Positions 1-16,530 of a stretch of 64,000 nucleotides of DNA are shown here, one piece after another. The notes under the pieces were generated by a model. The model was not told the origin of the DNA. It searched no databases and worked only from the letters and a program-made list of their open reading frames with translations. Origin of the DNA: Flaccisagitta enflata (lineage: Eukaryota > Chaetognatha > Sagittoidea > Aphragmophora); the NCBI GenBank assembly GCA_965153355.1, contig OZ231126.1, forward strand, positions 94,984,001 to 95,048,000, given 5' to 3'. Position numbers and translations under genes: made by a program. The number at the start of each line of letters is the position of its first letter. Positions within the stretch are counted from its first letter, which is position 1.

Positions 1-155
1 TACTTCTCAAGTCTCCAAACGGCTAGTGTGAAAGAAAAACTGGGGAAACAAACGCTGTGTACATTCGCTTCAAATATTTTTACAGCTCTCGTGTGTGGTA
101 ATATAAGAAAAAAGAAGAGACCGTCGATAAAGAGAACACTATATATATAGAGTAA

Positions 156-4691
<4,536 letters not shown>

Positions 4692-5155
4692 TCTCTCTCT
4701 CTCACTTGTACTCGTCGAATTGCAAAAAAGAAAAGTACAACGTTCCATTCCTTCTATATTCACAGCGAATTTTCGATTCTTTTTGAAAGAGAATCTTTTA
4801 TTCTCCTGATTTTTGATTTGACTGTCTTTTTGATTTAAAAAAGAGTATATATTATTTTTTTTTTTTTGCTAGTGAGTGAAACTACGTTCGCGCGCGCGCG
4901 CCTCCCTTTTTCAAAGACCTTTTCTATTTTTGCGGAAGTTAGTCAGCAGACGAATGTTAGATTATTTGGGGGAGGGAAGTATGGCCATATATATATATGG
5001 TGTGGCTTGGAGTAATGTTGTTTTCACTTCAAAGGAATCGGCGCCCAATTTCCCCAACAAGTGAATTCTTCAAGGTCCCTGATTGTGGATAACCTTCGTA
5101 TTACTCTTAGTCTTAACGGCTTGAACCTCCTCTATCTCTTCTTCCTACCCCCTGT

Positions 5156-5156
<1 letters not shown>

Positions 5157-5194
<38 letters not shown>
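5157..5194. repeat. (CT)n microsatellite
   Basis: About 19 CT units downstream of Rab14. The surrounding sequence 4692-5700 is the presumed 3' UTR and intergenic DNA; it holds no convincing gene. An ATTAAA at 5366-5371 could serve as a polyadenylation signal. Confidence 0.9.
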
Positions 5195-5198
<4 letters not shown>

Positions 5199-5713
5199 TG
5201 ATTTAGTCACATTGTCTGTTAATGGGATAAGGTTGCCATTAATGAATCATTAACCCCTTTGGCTTTGAAATCATCCTGTCTTATGATTATGTCGCTCTTC
5301 ATTAATCCTACTGTTTCCCAAAAGTTTAACCGCTTTTTCTTATTTACGAGTTGGGATATTATTTTATTAAAGATACCCGAGAAAAAAAGATATATTGATG
5401 GTTTTCGGCTCTCAAGTCAACTTAGTCGTGCAGGTGTAAAAACATTGTGCATTTATGAAAAAAATGACTAGTGTATGTAATTTTATGGTATATATATATG
5501 TCGTTCACGTTGTGTTTTAAGGTAGCCTTGCTCCTATTTTGACGCGTTGATGTAAAGCCTCTGCCTTAATTCACAATTATGTGTACTTTCGTTGGAGCAA
5601 CGAACGTAGAGTTGTGTTATGTAAAGCATCGCGTTGTGACGGCACATGTGTATCGTTTTCGCACCACGCGGATCATTTCATGGGACGGAATCTAGTAAGG
5701 GGTGTAGGGATTG

Positions 5714-6219
5714 GGTGCTTCACAAAGCAAAAGTTGGTTACTTCTTCTCACCCTCTTTACCTAATGCAGAAAAGTTAATTTTAGGATCTTTACCATTTTT
5801 CTTTTATTAAAAATCATTCATCTTCCGTTTTTTAGAAAATTGTTTTTGATATTTGCATAATGCAGTGGCATAAAACAATATATTAATATTCTTTGAATAA
5901 ATTTTTATAAATTTCTACTCTTCATGGAATTGCTAATCTGCCTATTCAATAGATTTTCTATAGCTTATGTTCTGATATTTTAGTTTATTTCTACAATGAT
6001 CATGATTTTATAAAACAAACAATTGTTCTTTTTGTTACAAAACTACATAGGATTTTGCTGAATTCTGGGAAATCTGTGGAAACATTAAGGCCAAAACAAA
6101 AACGGAAGATAAAGGAATTTTGAAAAAAAGAAAATGGTCGTCTTTATGATTTTTGCTCCTCCGCATTACCCAAGTAGGGTGAAGGGATAATCCGAACTTT
6201 TGCTATGTGAAGCACCCAA
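5714..6219. mobile_element. Foldback/MITE-like element with 12-bp flanking direct repeats
   Basis: A long imperfect inverted repeat pairs about 5714-5845 with 6090-6219; the outermost bases are GGTGCTTCACA and the complementary TGTGAAGCACC. The 12-bp direct repeat GTGTAGGGATTG lies at 5702-5713 and 6220-6231, which I read as a target-site duplication. There is no coding capacity. Confidence 0.7.
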
Positions 6220-6541
6220 GTGTAGGGATTGAATCTTCGAAGGGATTAGTTTCCAAATTTCATAACTCAAAAGTCAGCGAAAGCCGTTACTTCACTTTGA
6301 AAAAAATTACTATCTTTTAAAAAACACAGTCGTTTCTCCCCCGGGCTGCTAATCACTCTCAATCTGTACCGTTAATTTTGTAGCTCTGGTGTAAGATTCC
6401 ACGTTTTGGGATTGTAGTAGTTTCGCGACCGTCGGAACATAATTTTTTTTCTGTTATCCAAACAAGTCGGTTTTATTATGATTAATGTTTAAAAAGAGCT
6501 TCATTTTACACCTTAGAACTGCCAAAAAAAAAAGAAAAAAA

Positions 6542-9500
6542 ATGGTGAATAGAACGAGCGCGGTGGAAGAGATTAATTTAAGTGATGAAGAGGACACGAC
6601 TGACTGGAATTATCGAAACGGAGGTGGTGGTGGTGGTTATCGCGACTACTACAAAAACGATTTGTCGTGGAACTCGCAAGCGGAGGTGGGTAGCTAGCAT
6701 CAGTTTGAATACGTATGTTCCTTCCTACTTCGTTCCTCCTTCAACTGAACACTACGCCTTTGTTTGTGGCTGAATTCTTAATAAATTTCCCTGAGCCTGC
6801 TTAAGCTCCCTTTCATTTCCTCCTTTTTCTACCCCCTTTCTCTCAGGTCATCTTCTCCTTCCTTCCTTTTCTCCTTTTTTTCTTCCGTCCTTTCTCCTCT
6901 TTCTCCCCATTGTACTCCATCCTTCTTTCTCTCCTAACCCGTCATCCACCATCTTTCTCTCTCCTTCCATCCATCTCTACTCCCTTCTTACTCTAACCTT
7001 CTTACTCTACTTCCTTCTCCAGGAGGGAACTGTATGGGTGGACGAGATGGGTAACTATTACGCGGATGACCAACGGCAGTCCTACGGCGACGATGAAGGA
7101 TACAGTCAAGATGACGGGTACTACTACGACGAGCCATATCAACAAGGCCAGGGATACGAGCAGTCCTATTACTACGATGAAGCTCAAGGCCATTACGTCC
7201 ACTACGAAGATCAAACAGACTACGACTACGGTTACGGATCCGGTGGCTATGGTGAGGATTGAGTGATAGCTTAACTCAGGGGGGGGGGAGCTAAAAATTT
7301 TTAGCAGGTTTTAGCAGTTTTTCGCAATGGGGTCCCCTTTTGAAGAAAATGGCTGCTAATAATTTTTTAGTTGCTGAAAATCCCGCTAAAAAGCCATGAC
7401 TTAAAAGAAAAAAAGAATTTTCTTGCTAAAAGGCTTTTAGAACTCTGCTGAAAAGTTACTAAAAACTTGCTAAAAAGGATTTTGAAATTGTGATATTAGT
7501 TAGGTACTGAAAACTTGCTAAAGGGTTTGTGACATAATTTGCTAAAAATTTGGTAAAAACTTATTCAAGGATTTTGAAATGATGCTATGATATTAAAGAA
7601 AATTTGCTAAAATGTTGCTAAATCTATGCTAAAATGATGCAAAAATTATGCTCAAATGTTGCTAATATTATGCTAAAATGATGCTAAACTATTACTAAAA
7701 TGTCGCTAAAACGTTGCTGAAAAGAAGCTCAAGTAGGGCGACCCATTTTAGCAATGTTTTAGCAACAGCAGTCGCTAAAATTTGAAGGGTACATAAACAT
7801 TTTAGCATGTTTCTAGCAAATTTTTAGCAAATTTTGAGCAGTATGACCCTTTAAAAAAAGGGGTCCTCTTTTTAAAAATTTCTTGCTAAAAACTGCTAAA
7901 AGCTGCTAAAGACATTTTTAACTTGCCCCCCCTGTTAACTGGCTCTCTTCTGAAGTAGTCGTCAATACAGTTATTCCTACCACGTTGGATAATCATTCTT
8001 GCGTTGCCCAAGTTTGATTGTTATGATATCTTCCTGAGGTAAATATGTCCCCAGGTTTATCTTAAATCCCCTCCAAGGCCCCTACCTCTATTACTTCAAC
8101 ATCACCCTTACAACCTTACTACCCTTACATGACTTAATTCCCTCTCTTGATGCCCCCCAGCCGCCTCCCAGGAAGATTCATCTCGTCCCATGCCAACTGG
8201 TTTATATCAATCGAAAGACATTCGTCTCGGCGAAGAAGAAGAAGAGCGTCTCACAACTCATTCTCATCACCCTCGGTCGGCCAAACTTCCTAGTCTCGAG
8301 CAATTACAGCAACACCATCGACGGCAACGACATCGAGTCAATGGTTCCAACGTTGGGCGGCCTCAGCCTTTTGTCAGAAGGAACCGCGACGGCAGTGGCG
8401 GCGGCGCCGGCGGCTCCCATGTTAGAGCCGGGTCTGCGAAACCGGCTTCGTCCTCATCGGCGTCGTCTTCGGCTTCACCGCCGGTGACGCTACTCGAAGT
8501 GGACGCGAGCGACGACTCTGACAAAGAATCGACAAAAGCTAGAAGACGGAGTTCCGACCGCGCCGACGACGACTCGGACGAAGATCCGCATTTCCGCGCG
8601 TCCATCAGCAAAAAGGAATTGATTCAGTCTGGGGGAGGAGAATCTCGAAGTCTTCGATCTAAAGGATCCCCACCGCCCATGCGATCCTTCCTCGTCAACC
8701 ATCCTCGCGTCTCCGAGGGCAAGGTCATGTCGAGGAAGCGCAATAAGTCATCTTCCGCTAAACCGACGAAGACTTCGACATCCTCTTCAAAGCCGTCGTC
8801 CGCGGATACGTCAGTTCCGGATCTCGTTTGCATCGACTCGGATGATGACAGCGACGACGAAGCCAAAAGTCAAAATACAAAGGGGGAATCCACCACGAAA
8901 AACTGGCTTGGTAAAAAGAAATCCGCTCCGTTGGCGAAAAAATTATCTCCTTCGGAAGAAATCTGCATCGACGATGACGACGACGACGACAACGACGTTG
9001 GCCGATCTTCGATTCCTACGCCGAAGAAGAAACGGAAATTCCGCGTCAGGGATCGGACTCTCGTCATGCCCGTCCACAAGTATTATTACGGCTGGGCTGA
9101 GGGAGAAAAGTCGGCGTCGAATCCGCATCAAATGTTCCGTTTCCGTTGTTCGCGCGAGGCGTGCCAGCACGTGACTTACGACAACGTAAGCGCCATGCGT
9201 CACGCCATCTTCCACGTCAAAGACGACGATGTTGGTTTGGACGCCGACATTTTCTCAGAACACATCCGATGCCCCACTTGTTTCCTCATGTTCAAATCTC
9301 GTTACGAAATGCAGTTACATTTCGAGAAAGAACATCCGGTATCCGCCACAAAATCGAAAGGCCCCCATCGCTGCAAAATCTGCGAGCGAGAGCTCAATGG
9401 CCAAGAGAAATTCGTGCAACACATGCGGTTATACCACGTACGCTGCGATATGCCGTACGTGTGCCCCATATGCTCATATCGGTCGTCCATTTACAACATG

Positions 9501-10919
9501 GTGATTGATCATTTTCTCACCGCGCATTCCAACGTCCAGGAAGCGCTTTGTCCTTACTGTCTCAAATGTTTTTCTCTCAAACCGAGTGGCGAAGACGACA
9601 AATTCGGCGATCTGACCACTTACATGTCTCATTTGGCCGAGCACGCGATCATCAAAAGACACAAGTGTCAACAATGTAGGCTGAATTTCGCCAAAGGCAA
9701 TCAACTCTCCACGCACGCGCAATGCGACCACAAAACGGCCAAAGGGGAAATCCAAGGAATCGAGGCGTCGCTGATCGCCGATCACGTCCCGATCACCGTT
9801 TCCGAGGCTACCTCCAAGAACCACGACGCCGAGGATGGCAAAGGCGACGGCGCCGCCGCCTCCGACGACGAAGACCGCGCCGCTTCGACGTCGCGCCATC
9901 CGTCCTCGTCTCGATCCCAAGCCATCCTCTCCTCTTTCGTCATGACATTGGGACAGAGAGCCGGACCACAAAGTCTGACGGCCGAGGGCCTCAAAGCCTG
10001 GAATTTGCAGTGTAAAGAGTGCCATCGGCCGTTTGATTTCGCCGGACATTTCCGCACCGCCACGGCGAAAAAGTTTGTGCAATGCAATAAATGCAAGTTT
10101 ATCACCACGTGCAGTTTCGCTTACGCCAAACACATGATCTTTTTCCACGGGACCGCCGCCGATCGCGGCAAGATCGTCCCCTCGGAGCGTAAAGTGAAGC
10201 GGGTGGCGTCGTTGCGGTGCCACGGATGCGACTTTGAGACGGAGTTTGGCAATAAGATGGCGGCGCATCTCATGAAAGCCAGCCACGCGACGCGAAGATG
10301 TAACGCCGAGAAGCCCCACGAGGAGGAGGAGAAGGAAGATGAGGAGGAAGAGAATAAGGTGACTGAAAAGGAAGAGAAAGTGGAAGACGAGAAATGGATA
10401 AGTGAGAAAACGAAAACTTCCGCTAGTCCAAAACCTTCATCATCATCATCCGTGAAGTATCCGACTTTTGAAATCATCGGCTCTGATTCCGATTCGAGCG
10501 ATGACGATGACGTCGTCGTCCATTCCGATTGTGACAACGACGACGTCGCTAAAGACGATGACGGAGGAAAGGACGGTGACGAGTCGGATGTCGAATCGAT
10601 AGTGAGGAAGATATTGGAGGAGATACTGCTCGACATCGACCCTGCGGGTGGTTGTGTGGGAAACGACGCGATGGAGGATCGCGATGATGATGATGATGAT
10701 GACGACGATAAGTCCATTGGAGGAAGAAGCGGAAACGACGACGGAAAGGCTAGTCACTCGGTTGACGTCGTCGCCGACGAAGTGCTTGGGGACAATGACG
10801 TTGACATGGCTGACGATGATGATGCTGGTAGTGACGCGGCTCGCCAAGTGTCTGTCAAGACTCCCGATTCCCCGGAAATAATCGCGTTGTCCGATTCCGA
10901 CGGTGAGGACTCGTATTAA
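6542..10919 (+). CDS. ZNF280/POGZ-type C2H2 zinc-finger protein, three exons
   Basis: Exons 6542-6685, 7023-7251 and 8161-10919 join in phases 0 and 1 to give 1,043 aa. The N-terminus is acidic; exon 2 is rich in Tyr, Asp, Gly and Gln. Exon 3 begins with a long disordered Ser/Asp-rich segment with acidic clusters such as VCIDSDDDSDDE, which resemble SUMO-interacting motifs. An array of C2H2 fingers follows (about residues 440-650), including DMPYVCPICSYRSS, ALCPYCLKCF and HKCQQCRLNF. These match the order and spacing seen in ZNF280 proteins and POGZ. A second Cys-rich block (about 735-840) has LQCKECHRPFDFAGHF and LRCHGCDFETEFGNKMAAH, again as in ZNF280. The tail is very acidic. No DDE transposase domain of the POGZ type is present, so ZNF280-like is the better name. 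Likely nuclear. Whether the first two exons belong rests on phase agreement only. Confidence 0.82.
7277..7934. mobile_element. MITE with CAGGGGGG ends and TTAACT target duplication
   Basis: It lies inside intron 2 of the ZNF280-like gene. Ends CAGGGGGG and CCCCCCTG are flanked by TTAACT at 7271-7276 and 7935-7940. The terminal ~60 bp are an inverted repeat. The interior consists of dozens of diverged GCTAAAA/TTTTAGC motifs that change strand partway. No transposase. Confidence 0.75.
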
Positions 10920-10980
10920 TTGAAATTTTATGTATGCAATTGTTTTTGTTTTCGTAGACCGTAAATTTGGTTTATTTTTA

Positions 10981-11010
10981 GCTCTACCCGTAAAGAATCG
11001 GGTAGTATTC
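10981..11010 (+). other. Short hairpin in the 3' UTR of the ZNF280-like gene
   Basis: CTACCCG and CGGGTAG form a 7-bp stem around an 8-base AT-rich loop about 65 bases after the stop codon. It does not match the histone stem-loop. Function is unknown and it may be chance. Confidence 0.3.
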
Positions 11011-11529
11011 GACTTTTCATAATTACGGCAGATTAACTTGCTTACTTGATTATCATTTACTTTCATTTAGTATAAAATTCATTTGATGCTACTATTAATC
11101 ATATGAAATGTCTTTTACTCATATACAAGCTTCTGTCGACAGATAGGTAAGATTGGAACTTGATCGCCGTTTATGAATGAGAAACATTTTCTAGTTAGCC
11201 TGAGCGTTTTTAGTCGTGGACACGCGACTCTACACCTTGCCGTGTCGGTTGTTGTTGTTGTTAACCAGCGCATCGGATTAATCTAGGGCAGCGGTGGGAG
11301 ACAGACGTTGAATCATCGAATTAATGGTAGCGATACCACACCGACAGCCACCACCAAGGTTAGAGAGGTGGCTCCTGGGGAGGCCGCCTTCTTCGTCGAG
11401 CTCTAGGTGGGGGGCAAGGGCCTGGATCAGGCAAGTTGCCGAAAGACAGCGTGGAAGAGAGAAAGGGCGCAACTGCCCGGGGGCGTTCCCACAAGTCGGT
11501 CGTGGTCAACATGGTGGGGTGGCTTGTAT

Positions 11530-11733
11530 AATTAACAAGGCCATACCGTGACACAAGTCGCGTGCGGGTGGGCGGGGGCAGTGAAGAAATAGACTAACCA
11601 AGCTGTTGGGCAGGAGCAGTAACTCCAAAACCGCCTGTATATAGCTGTAAGCGCTAAAAAAGCAAAGTGTGACCGACGGACCGACCGACAGACGGACAGA
11701 GCGGGATGTTGAGTCGCGTGCACCCGACTAAAA
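11530..11733 (+). repeat. Dispersed short repeat (AGTCGCG family), copy 1
   Basis: Order of landmarks: AACAAGGCC, AGTCGCGTGCGGGTGGGC, GGGCAGGAGCAGT, AAAGTGTGA, a GGACCGACCGAC tract, GGGTGTAGAGTCGCG-like sequence and a final palindromic GTCGCGTGCAC/CGACTA. The same order occurs at 15226-15400, 15586-15770 (minus), 43732-43925 (minus), and in part at 11207-11250, 44698-44826, 55240-55350 and 61075-61190. It has no coding capacity and no tRNA-like A/B boxes that I could recognise, so calling it a SINE is not justified. Confidence 0.65.
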
Positions 11734-12056
11734 AGATGACAAGTAGATTGGGTCGCCGAGTTACAGTTAGGGCATAACTCTGAATCGGACCGGCCGACGC
11801 GGAGTTGGTAATCCTTAAGCTTTGCACAATGACCAGATCTTAACTGTGACAATATAGTCCGAGTGCGACGCGGGAGGGACTGCTCACTGGGGTCGATGAG
11901 AGGTGGAATTGTGCTAAGGACGCGATTTGGCAGAAAATTGTGGACGGTGTCGCTGACGATCTTAGTGTGGATACTTTTCATCACTTCTTTCACCTCCCCT
12001 GGTTGAATGACGCCATTTTGAACACAAGGCGCGACATCTTCCCAGCATTTAGAACT
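11733..12056 (-). pseudogene. LINE (non-LTR retrotransposon) ORF2 C-terminal remnant
   Basis: The minus-strand frame reads ILSQLRSGHCAKLKDYQLRV, then SELCPNCNSATQSTCHLF. This is the 'LRSGHC...Y...R.G...C..C......HLF' signature found at the C-terminus of Jockey/R1-type LINE polyproteins. Only about 110 codons remain. One edge is cut by a MITE at 12057 and the other by an AGTCGCG-family repeat at 11733. Confidence 0.7.
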
Positions 12057-12398
12057 AGGACTCGCAATAGTTAAGGTTTTCAAATTAACTAGTTAGCAGT
12101 TAACTAACTACAATTTACACCTAGTTAACTAGCTAAAATAGTTAAAATCTTTCCCTAATAAAAAGCAAGACTTAAGCAAAACGGTAACTTTTTTGATGCA
12201 ATTGTCCACATTTTTCTTTGTGACCACAAAAATTTACCAAAAATCGTGTCATTTGAGGGGAAAATAAGTGATTTTTTCCCCAAATTTCCATAGAAATTTT
12301 TAACTGTTTTAACTAGTTAATTTCTACTGGTTAACTATAGGGTTTTTTAGAATTTTAACTAGTTAACTAGCTAGTTAAAGTTAACTATTGCGAGTCCT
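12057..12398. mobile_element. MITE with AGGACTCGCAATAGTTAA inverted ends
   Basis: Perfect 18-bp inverted ends at 12057-12074 and 12381-12398, extended by ACT/AGT outside. Just inside, both ends are rich in TTAACTAGTTAAC-type palindromes. No target duplication is evident. It truncates the LINE remnant. Confidence 0.7.
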
Positions 12399-12413
12399 AG
12401 TAATAGGTAACAT

Positions 12414-12896
12414 GGGTTCTGTCTGTACTAAAGGGGGAAAAAGAAATTTTCTATAATACTTAAGAAATTGTTATTTTAAGTATAGTATACTGCTATTCGT
12501 CAAAATCGATTAAATCATCTTTTCAGACAAATCAACTAAAAGTAAAATTTTTCCATAGTAGATGACAACTGATCATCATAAAATCTTTAGTTCTTCTTTA
12601 GGGAAGGCAATTAAACAAAAATTACTTATAATTTGGTAGGCTTAATAATTTTTTGATGATTTTTTTTCATTATAGTTTTGTGTGACATCAGTGTGACATA
12701 AAAAAGGGGGTGATTTTGATCTATTTTTTGCTACATAGCCAATTAAAATTTTAAGTATAAAGGATATTATACTGAATCCCAGGTAATGTGTTACAACTGC
12801 TTCTATCATAACAAAAAAGGATTAGTATAATAAAAATATTTTTTTAGCTTATTACTTCATAAATTTTAGCTGGGCCGGTTTATTGTGGAAATGACC
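12414..12896 (+). repeat. ~485-bp dispersed repeat, copy 1
   Basis: The segment matches 38875-39364 almost throughout in the same orientation, from the 'tactaaagggggaaaa' start through 'gtgacatcagtgtgacata' to the end GGGCCGGTTTATTGTGGAAA. Neither copy has a long frame. Confidence 0.8.
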
Positions 12897-13857
12897 CTCT
12901 CTCATTCTCCATTTGGTTTGGGAGTCTTAGTTCATTGGTCCGTTGGTACGTCGCCCATGCTCGAGTTGAAAGTGTAAAAACTCGTGTAATAACCCCGGCG
13001 CCCCGTCCGCAGCGATATTGTAACCTGGCAGGATTACTTGTTTTCCCACTCCTCTGACTGTCTATGACAGACTGAACCAAATGAGAACACTTTAGTTTCA
13101 TGCCATTTCCTTCTAGTTTTTTGCATCTTTTTCATTCAATTTAAATCAAAAAATCTTTTCTCAGTATGTAAAATATATCCCCCTTGTACCTTTTGTAGAA
13201 GAAGCATGCAGAATAGACATTAATACCAGTGATTAGATCTCAATAATACAAAGATATTGAGTAAAAATTAGATATTGGAAGACCAAAGATTTCAAACACC
13301 AATTTTTCTCAACTATCACTGGCTAGGTAGGGGCAATTTGACTCAGTTTTTCACCAACATCTACTCAAACTAATCACAAAGTAACATCAGTTTTTTTGCC
13401 ATCGTAATCGGGCCATTTTTGGAGTCTAAAATTGCTATCCTATAAAAAATGTCAGTTGACAAAGAAAACATGAAAAAAATGACAAAAAATCTATTTATTT
13501 CTTTTTAAGGCACTTCCCATTGGAGCAAAAGGTTGAAATTTTTATCGTAGTTGAGGGGGACACCCAACTACGTACACATCAAATTTCATAACATTTGGTC
13601 AATGTTAAGTATGGTTTTTACTGATTTTTCTAATCTTTACAGGCTAATTTCATATTTTGGAAAAAAACATTTTAAAAACGGTGAATAACAAATCTCAATC
13701 ATGGATGAAAATTTTGCATTTTCAAAAACATCAGACCTTAGAAAAAGTATTTTAGGAAGGTCTGATTTTTTTGGTTTTTTTGATTTTTCACTTTCCATGC
13801 AAATTTGTTATTCACCGTTTCGCTATGTCTATGTCAATTTTCAAGCATAGTTAAGAA

Positions 13858-14475
13858 GCTTCCGCTACCCTCTCACAGCAAGATCCGGAGAAAAGTAATA
13901 TTACTGTAGGTTTTTTTATTGTTTTATATCGAACCTGAGCTCTATTTAATGGAACAAATAAAGATTAAATCTTGTCAAGAGCAATTTTTGAGATTTTCAT
14001 AAGAATTGATGGTTTGTACCCTTTTTTTCAATGTAGATTCTACTGGGTATTTTGAAAATCTTTTTTGACAGCATATTTGAATTCCTGATGAAATTTCCAT
14101 TCATTTGATAGGTCGCACTATATAATTTCATCTAAAAATGCAATTTCCCATTTCTAAGCCACCGTTACGATTTTGCAACGGTGGCTTAAAAACTGAAAAT
14201 CTTATTTCTATGTAAAAGTATATGTTGCGACCTATCAAATGAATGGAAATTTCACCAGGAATACGAATTTGCTGACAAAAAGTATTTCTGAAATACCGGG
14301 TTGAATCTACAAGAAAACCACCAATTTTTATGAAAATCTCCAAAAGCGCTCTTGACAAGATTTTATCTTCATTAGTTCCAGTAAATAGAGCTCAGATTCT
14401 ATACAAAACAATGAAAAAACCTACAGTAATGTTACTTTTCACCTGATCTTGCTATGAGAGGGCAGTGCTTCACAG
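13858..14475. mobile_element. Near-perfect palindrome (foldback element), copy 1
   Basis: Two arms of about 300 bp fold around a central hairpin, AAGCCACCGTTAC with GCAACGGTGGCTT at about 14157-14187. The arms share, in inverse order, TTTGATAGGTCGCA, TCTTGTCAAGAGC-like and CCTACAGTAAT motifs. The same core recurs at 36664-36860. Confidence 0.75.
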
Positions 14476-14639
14476 CAGGAACTGAGATATAGGTCCAAAA
14501 TTATCAAAAACCATTCAAATTTCAGTTTTTTGATTATTTTTTCGTGCTGAACACAAATCTGACCCTCATTTTTAAACAATCTTTTAGCAACTTTTTTAAA
14601 AATCAAGTTTTTTTTGTTTTTTTTTTTTTTCATAGGTTA

Positions 14640-15225
14640 GATTTTTTTTGCTATTTTTAGTAAATATCATGTCCCAGTTTAGTTTTTCACTTGACCCCAG
14701 AGAGAACTGAGGTGAAATCACTCTCTATAAAAATTTCATGATTTTACTTTCATTGATAACAAAAACAGGCTAAAAATGGGTCAAAATTGCTAAAAATGAT
14801 TTTTTTTTTGGAAGCGTCATAGTGATTCAGATTTTTTTCTTAAATCATACTCAATCAAATTAGTATTAGGAATGAATGTGCTTATCAAGAGCACACCGGT
14901 TTTTCAAACTGGCTAAAAACAGGCCATAAATGGGCCAAAATGGTCAAAATCTGTATCTTTGTTTGATAATTTATAGTTATTTGGAAATCTTTTGCTATTC
15001 TCACTTATTTTACACAGAACTAGGACAAAAATACTCATAAGGAGCTTTTGACAGTGTTACCAATGACCTAACTGGCCAATAACAGGCAAAAGATGGGGCA
15101 AAATAGCCAAAATCTGCGTTTTCATCTTTCAGTTCCCAATTATTTAAAATTTTCTTGTTAATCTTAAGAAATCCAATCAGAATAAAGAGCTTGTTACACA
15201 AACACTAGAACCATTTCCAGCAAAC
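14640..15225. repeat. Degenerate ~155-bp tandem repeat
   Basis: Units starting near 14769, 14911 and 15073 share 'ggctaaaaacaggcaaaatgggccaaaatngccaaaatctg' style sequence with heavy divergence. No gene is seen in 12900-17000. Confidence 0.45.
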
Positions 15226-15400
15226 TAGGCTGGATACTTGGCTACCCCAGTCGCTTGCAGATGGGCAGGGGCTGTATTTGAGGTCACTTGATCTTTTGGG
15301 CAGGAGCAGTGAGGCCAAAGACTGCAAAAAGTAAAGTGTGATAAACAGACGGACCAACCGACAGACCTTCAAAGCGGGGTGTAGTCAAGTAAAACGTGAC
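15226..15400 (+). repeat. Dispersed short repeat (AGTCGCG family), copy 2
   Basis: Landmarks as in copy 1: a CCAGTCGC start, GGGCAGGAGCAGTGAGGCC, AAAGTGTGA and a GGACCAACCGACAGACC tract. It is diverged at the distal palindrome. Confidence 0.55.
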
Positions 15401-15585
15401 TAAAAATGGGCCAAAAATGAGCCAATTTTGGCTTCTCTAGGCATTCTGACAGACATACTGTTTATCTAAAAAAAAACAACTATATTTCCCGTTTATTGTT
15501 ATGTTGATGCCTTTATCTGATTTAAAAACTCTATAAGCTGCTGTTAATTGTAAAAACCAAGAAACTTTAATTTTATAAATCTTTA

Positions 15586-15770
15586 GTTGCGTGCTACGCG
15601 ACTCTACACCCCTATATGTCGGTCCGTCGGTTGGTCCCCTTTTTACTGTTTTTGAGCTTTTCAAGCATACGGCTCCTGCTCAGATGCCCTAGTGACCTTC
15701 TCCAGCACTGCTCCTGCCTACCTGCAGCTATGTATCTGGCCTTGTTTTTTATTCTAGAACTTTTGTAGGC
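15586..15770 (-). repeat. Dispersed short repeat (AGTCGCG family), copy 3
   Basis: Inverse orientation: TAGTTGCGTGCTACGCGACT, then GTCGGTCCGTCGGTTGGTCC, then GGCTCCTGCTCAGATGCCC and GGCCTTGTT. Confidence 0.6.
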
Positions 15771-15774
15771 TGCA

Positions 15775-16530
15775 ATATTATCAACAAGGCCAACACCTTT
15801 AAGTCACGTGCGAGATTTTCTGACTTTGAATGACTGAGAAAGACTTAGAATGCCTAAGAATGACTTTGAATGACTTAGAATGATTTAAAATGACTTAAAA
15901 TGACCAAAAAGGACTTAAAATGATGAAATGACCTAATGGCCAAAAATGACTTAGAATGACTTAAAATGACTTAAAATGACTTAAAATGACTTAAAATGAC
16001 TTAGAATGTCTTTGAATTACTTAGAATGACTAAAAATGACTTAAAGAAATAAAATTGATAAAAAAAGTAAAGTGTGATGGACCGACTGACCAACCGACCA
16101 ACCGACGGACAAAGCGGGTTGTAGAGTCGCGTGCACGCGACTAAAGATTAGAAAAAAAAATGTAAAAAAGTTTTTAAAATTATAAAATAAATTGTTTTAT
16201 TTTATTCTTCTATTGATTTAGATATTGTTGAACTGTTTTTTCAGGGTTTTAGCAAGATTTGTTTTTGATTTTTCATTAAAAAAATCAAAATCAGTGAAAA
16301 AGGAAATCAATAATTTTTAGTCGCGTGCACGCGACTCTATACCCCGCTTTGTCAGTCCGTCCGTTGGTTGGTTGGTCTGTCGGTTACACTTTTACTTTTT
16401 TTATCAATTTTATTCCTTAAAGTCATTTTAAGTCATCTTAGATTATACTAAGTCATTCTAAGTCATCTTAAGACATGCTAAGTCATTCTGTAAGTCTCGC
16501 ACGCGACTTATAGGTGTTAGCTTTGTTTGA
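15775..16530. mobile_element. Foldback element built from AGTCGCG-family arms and a TGACTTAAAA minisatellite
   Basis: The left arm has a 10-bp minisatellite of TGACTTAAAA/TGACTTAGAA units (15825-16045), then a GACCGACTGACCAACC tract and GTCGCGTGCACGCGACTA at 16126-16143. The right arm mirrors this from 16318 (TAGTCGCGTGCACGCGACTC) through a GTCCGTCCGTTGGTTGG tract to shortened AAGTCATTTT units. Both outer edges carry related GCCAACACCT / AGGTGTTAGC sequence. Confidence 0.65.

Noticed and set aside
137-151. TATATATATA stretch upstream of Rab14 as a TATA box
   Set aside because: It is only about 12 bases before the start codon, too close to be a core promoter for this transcript.
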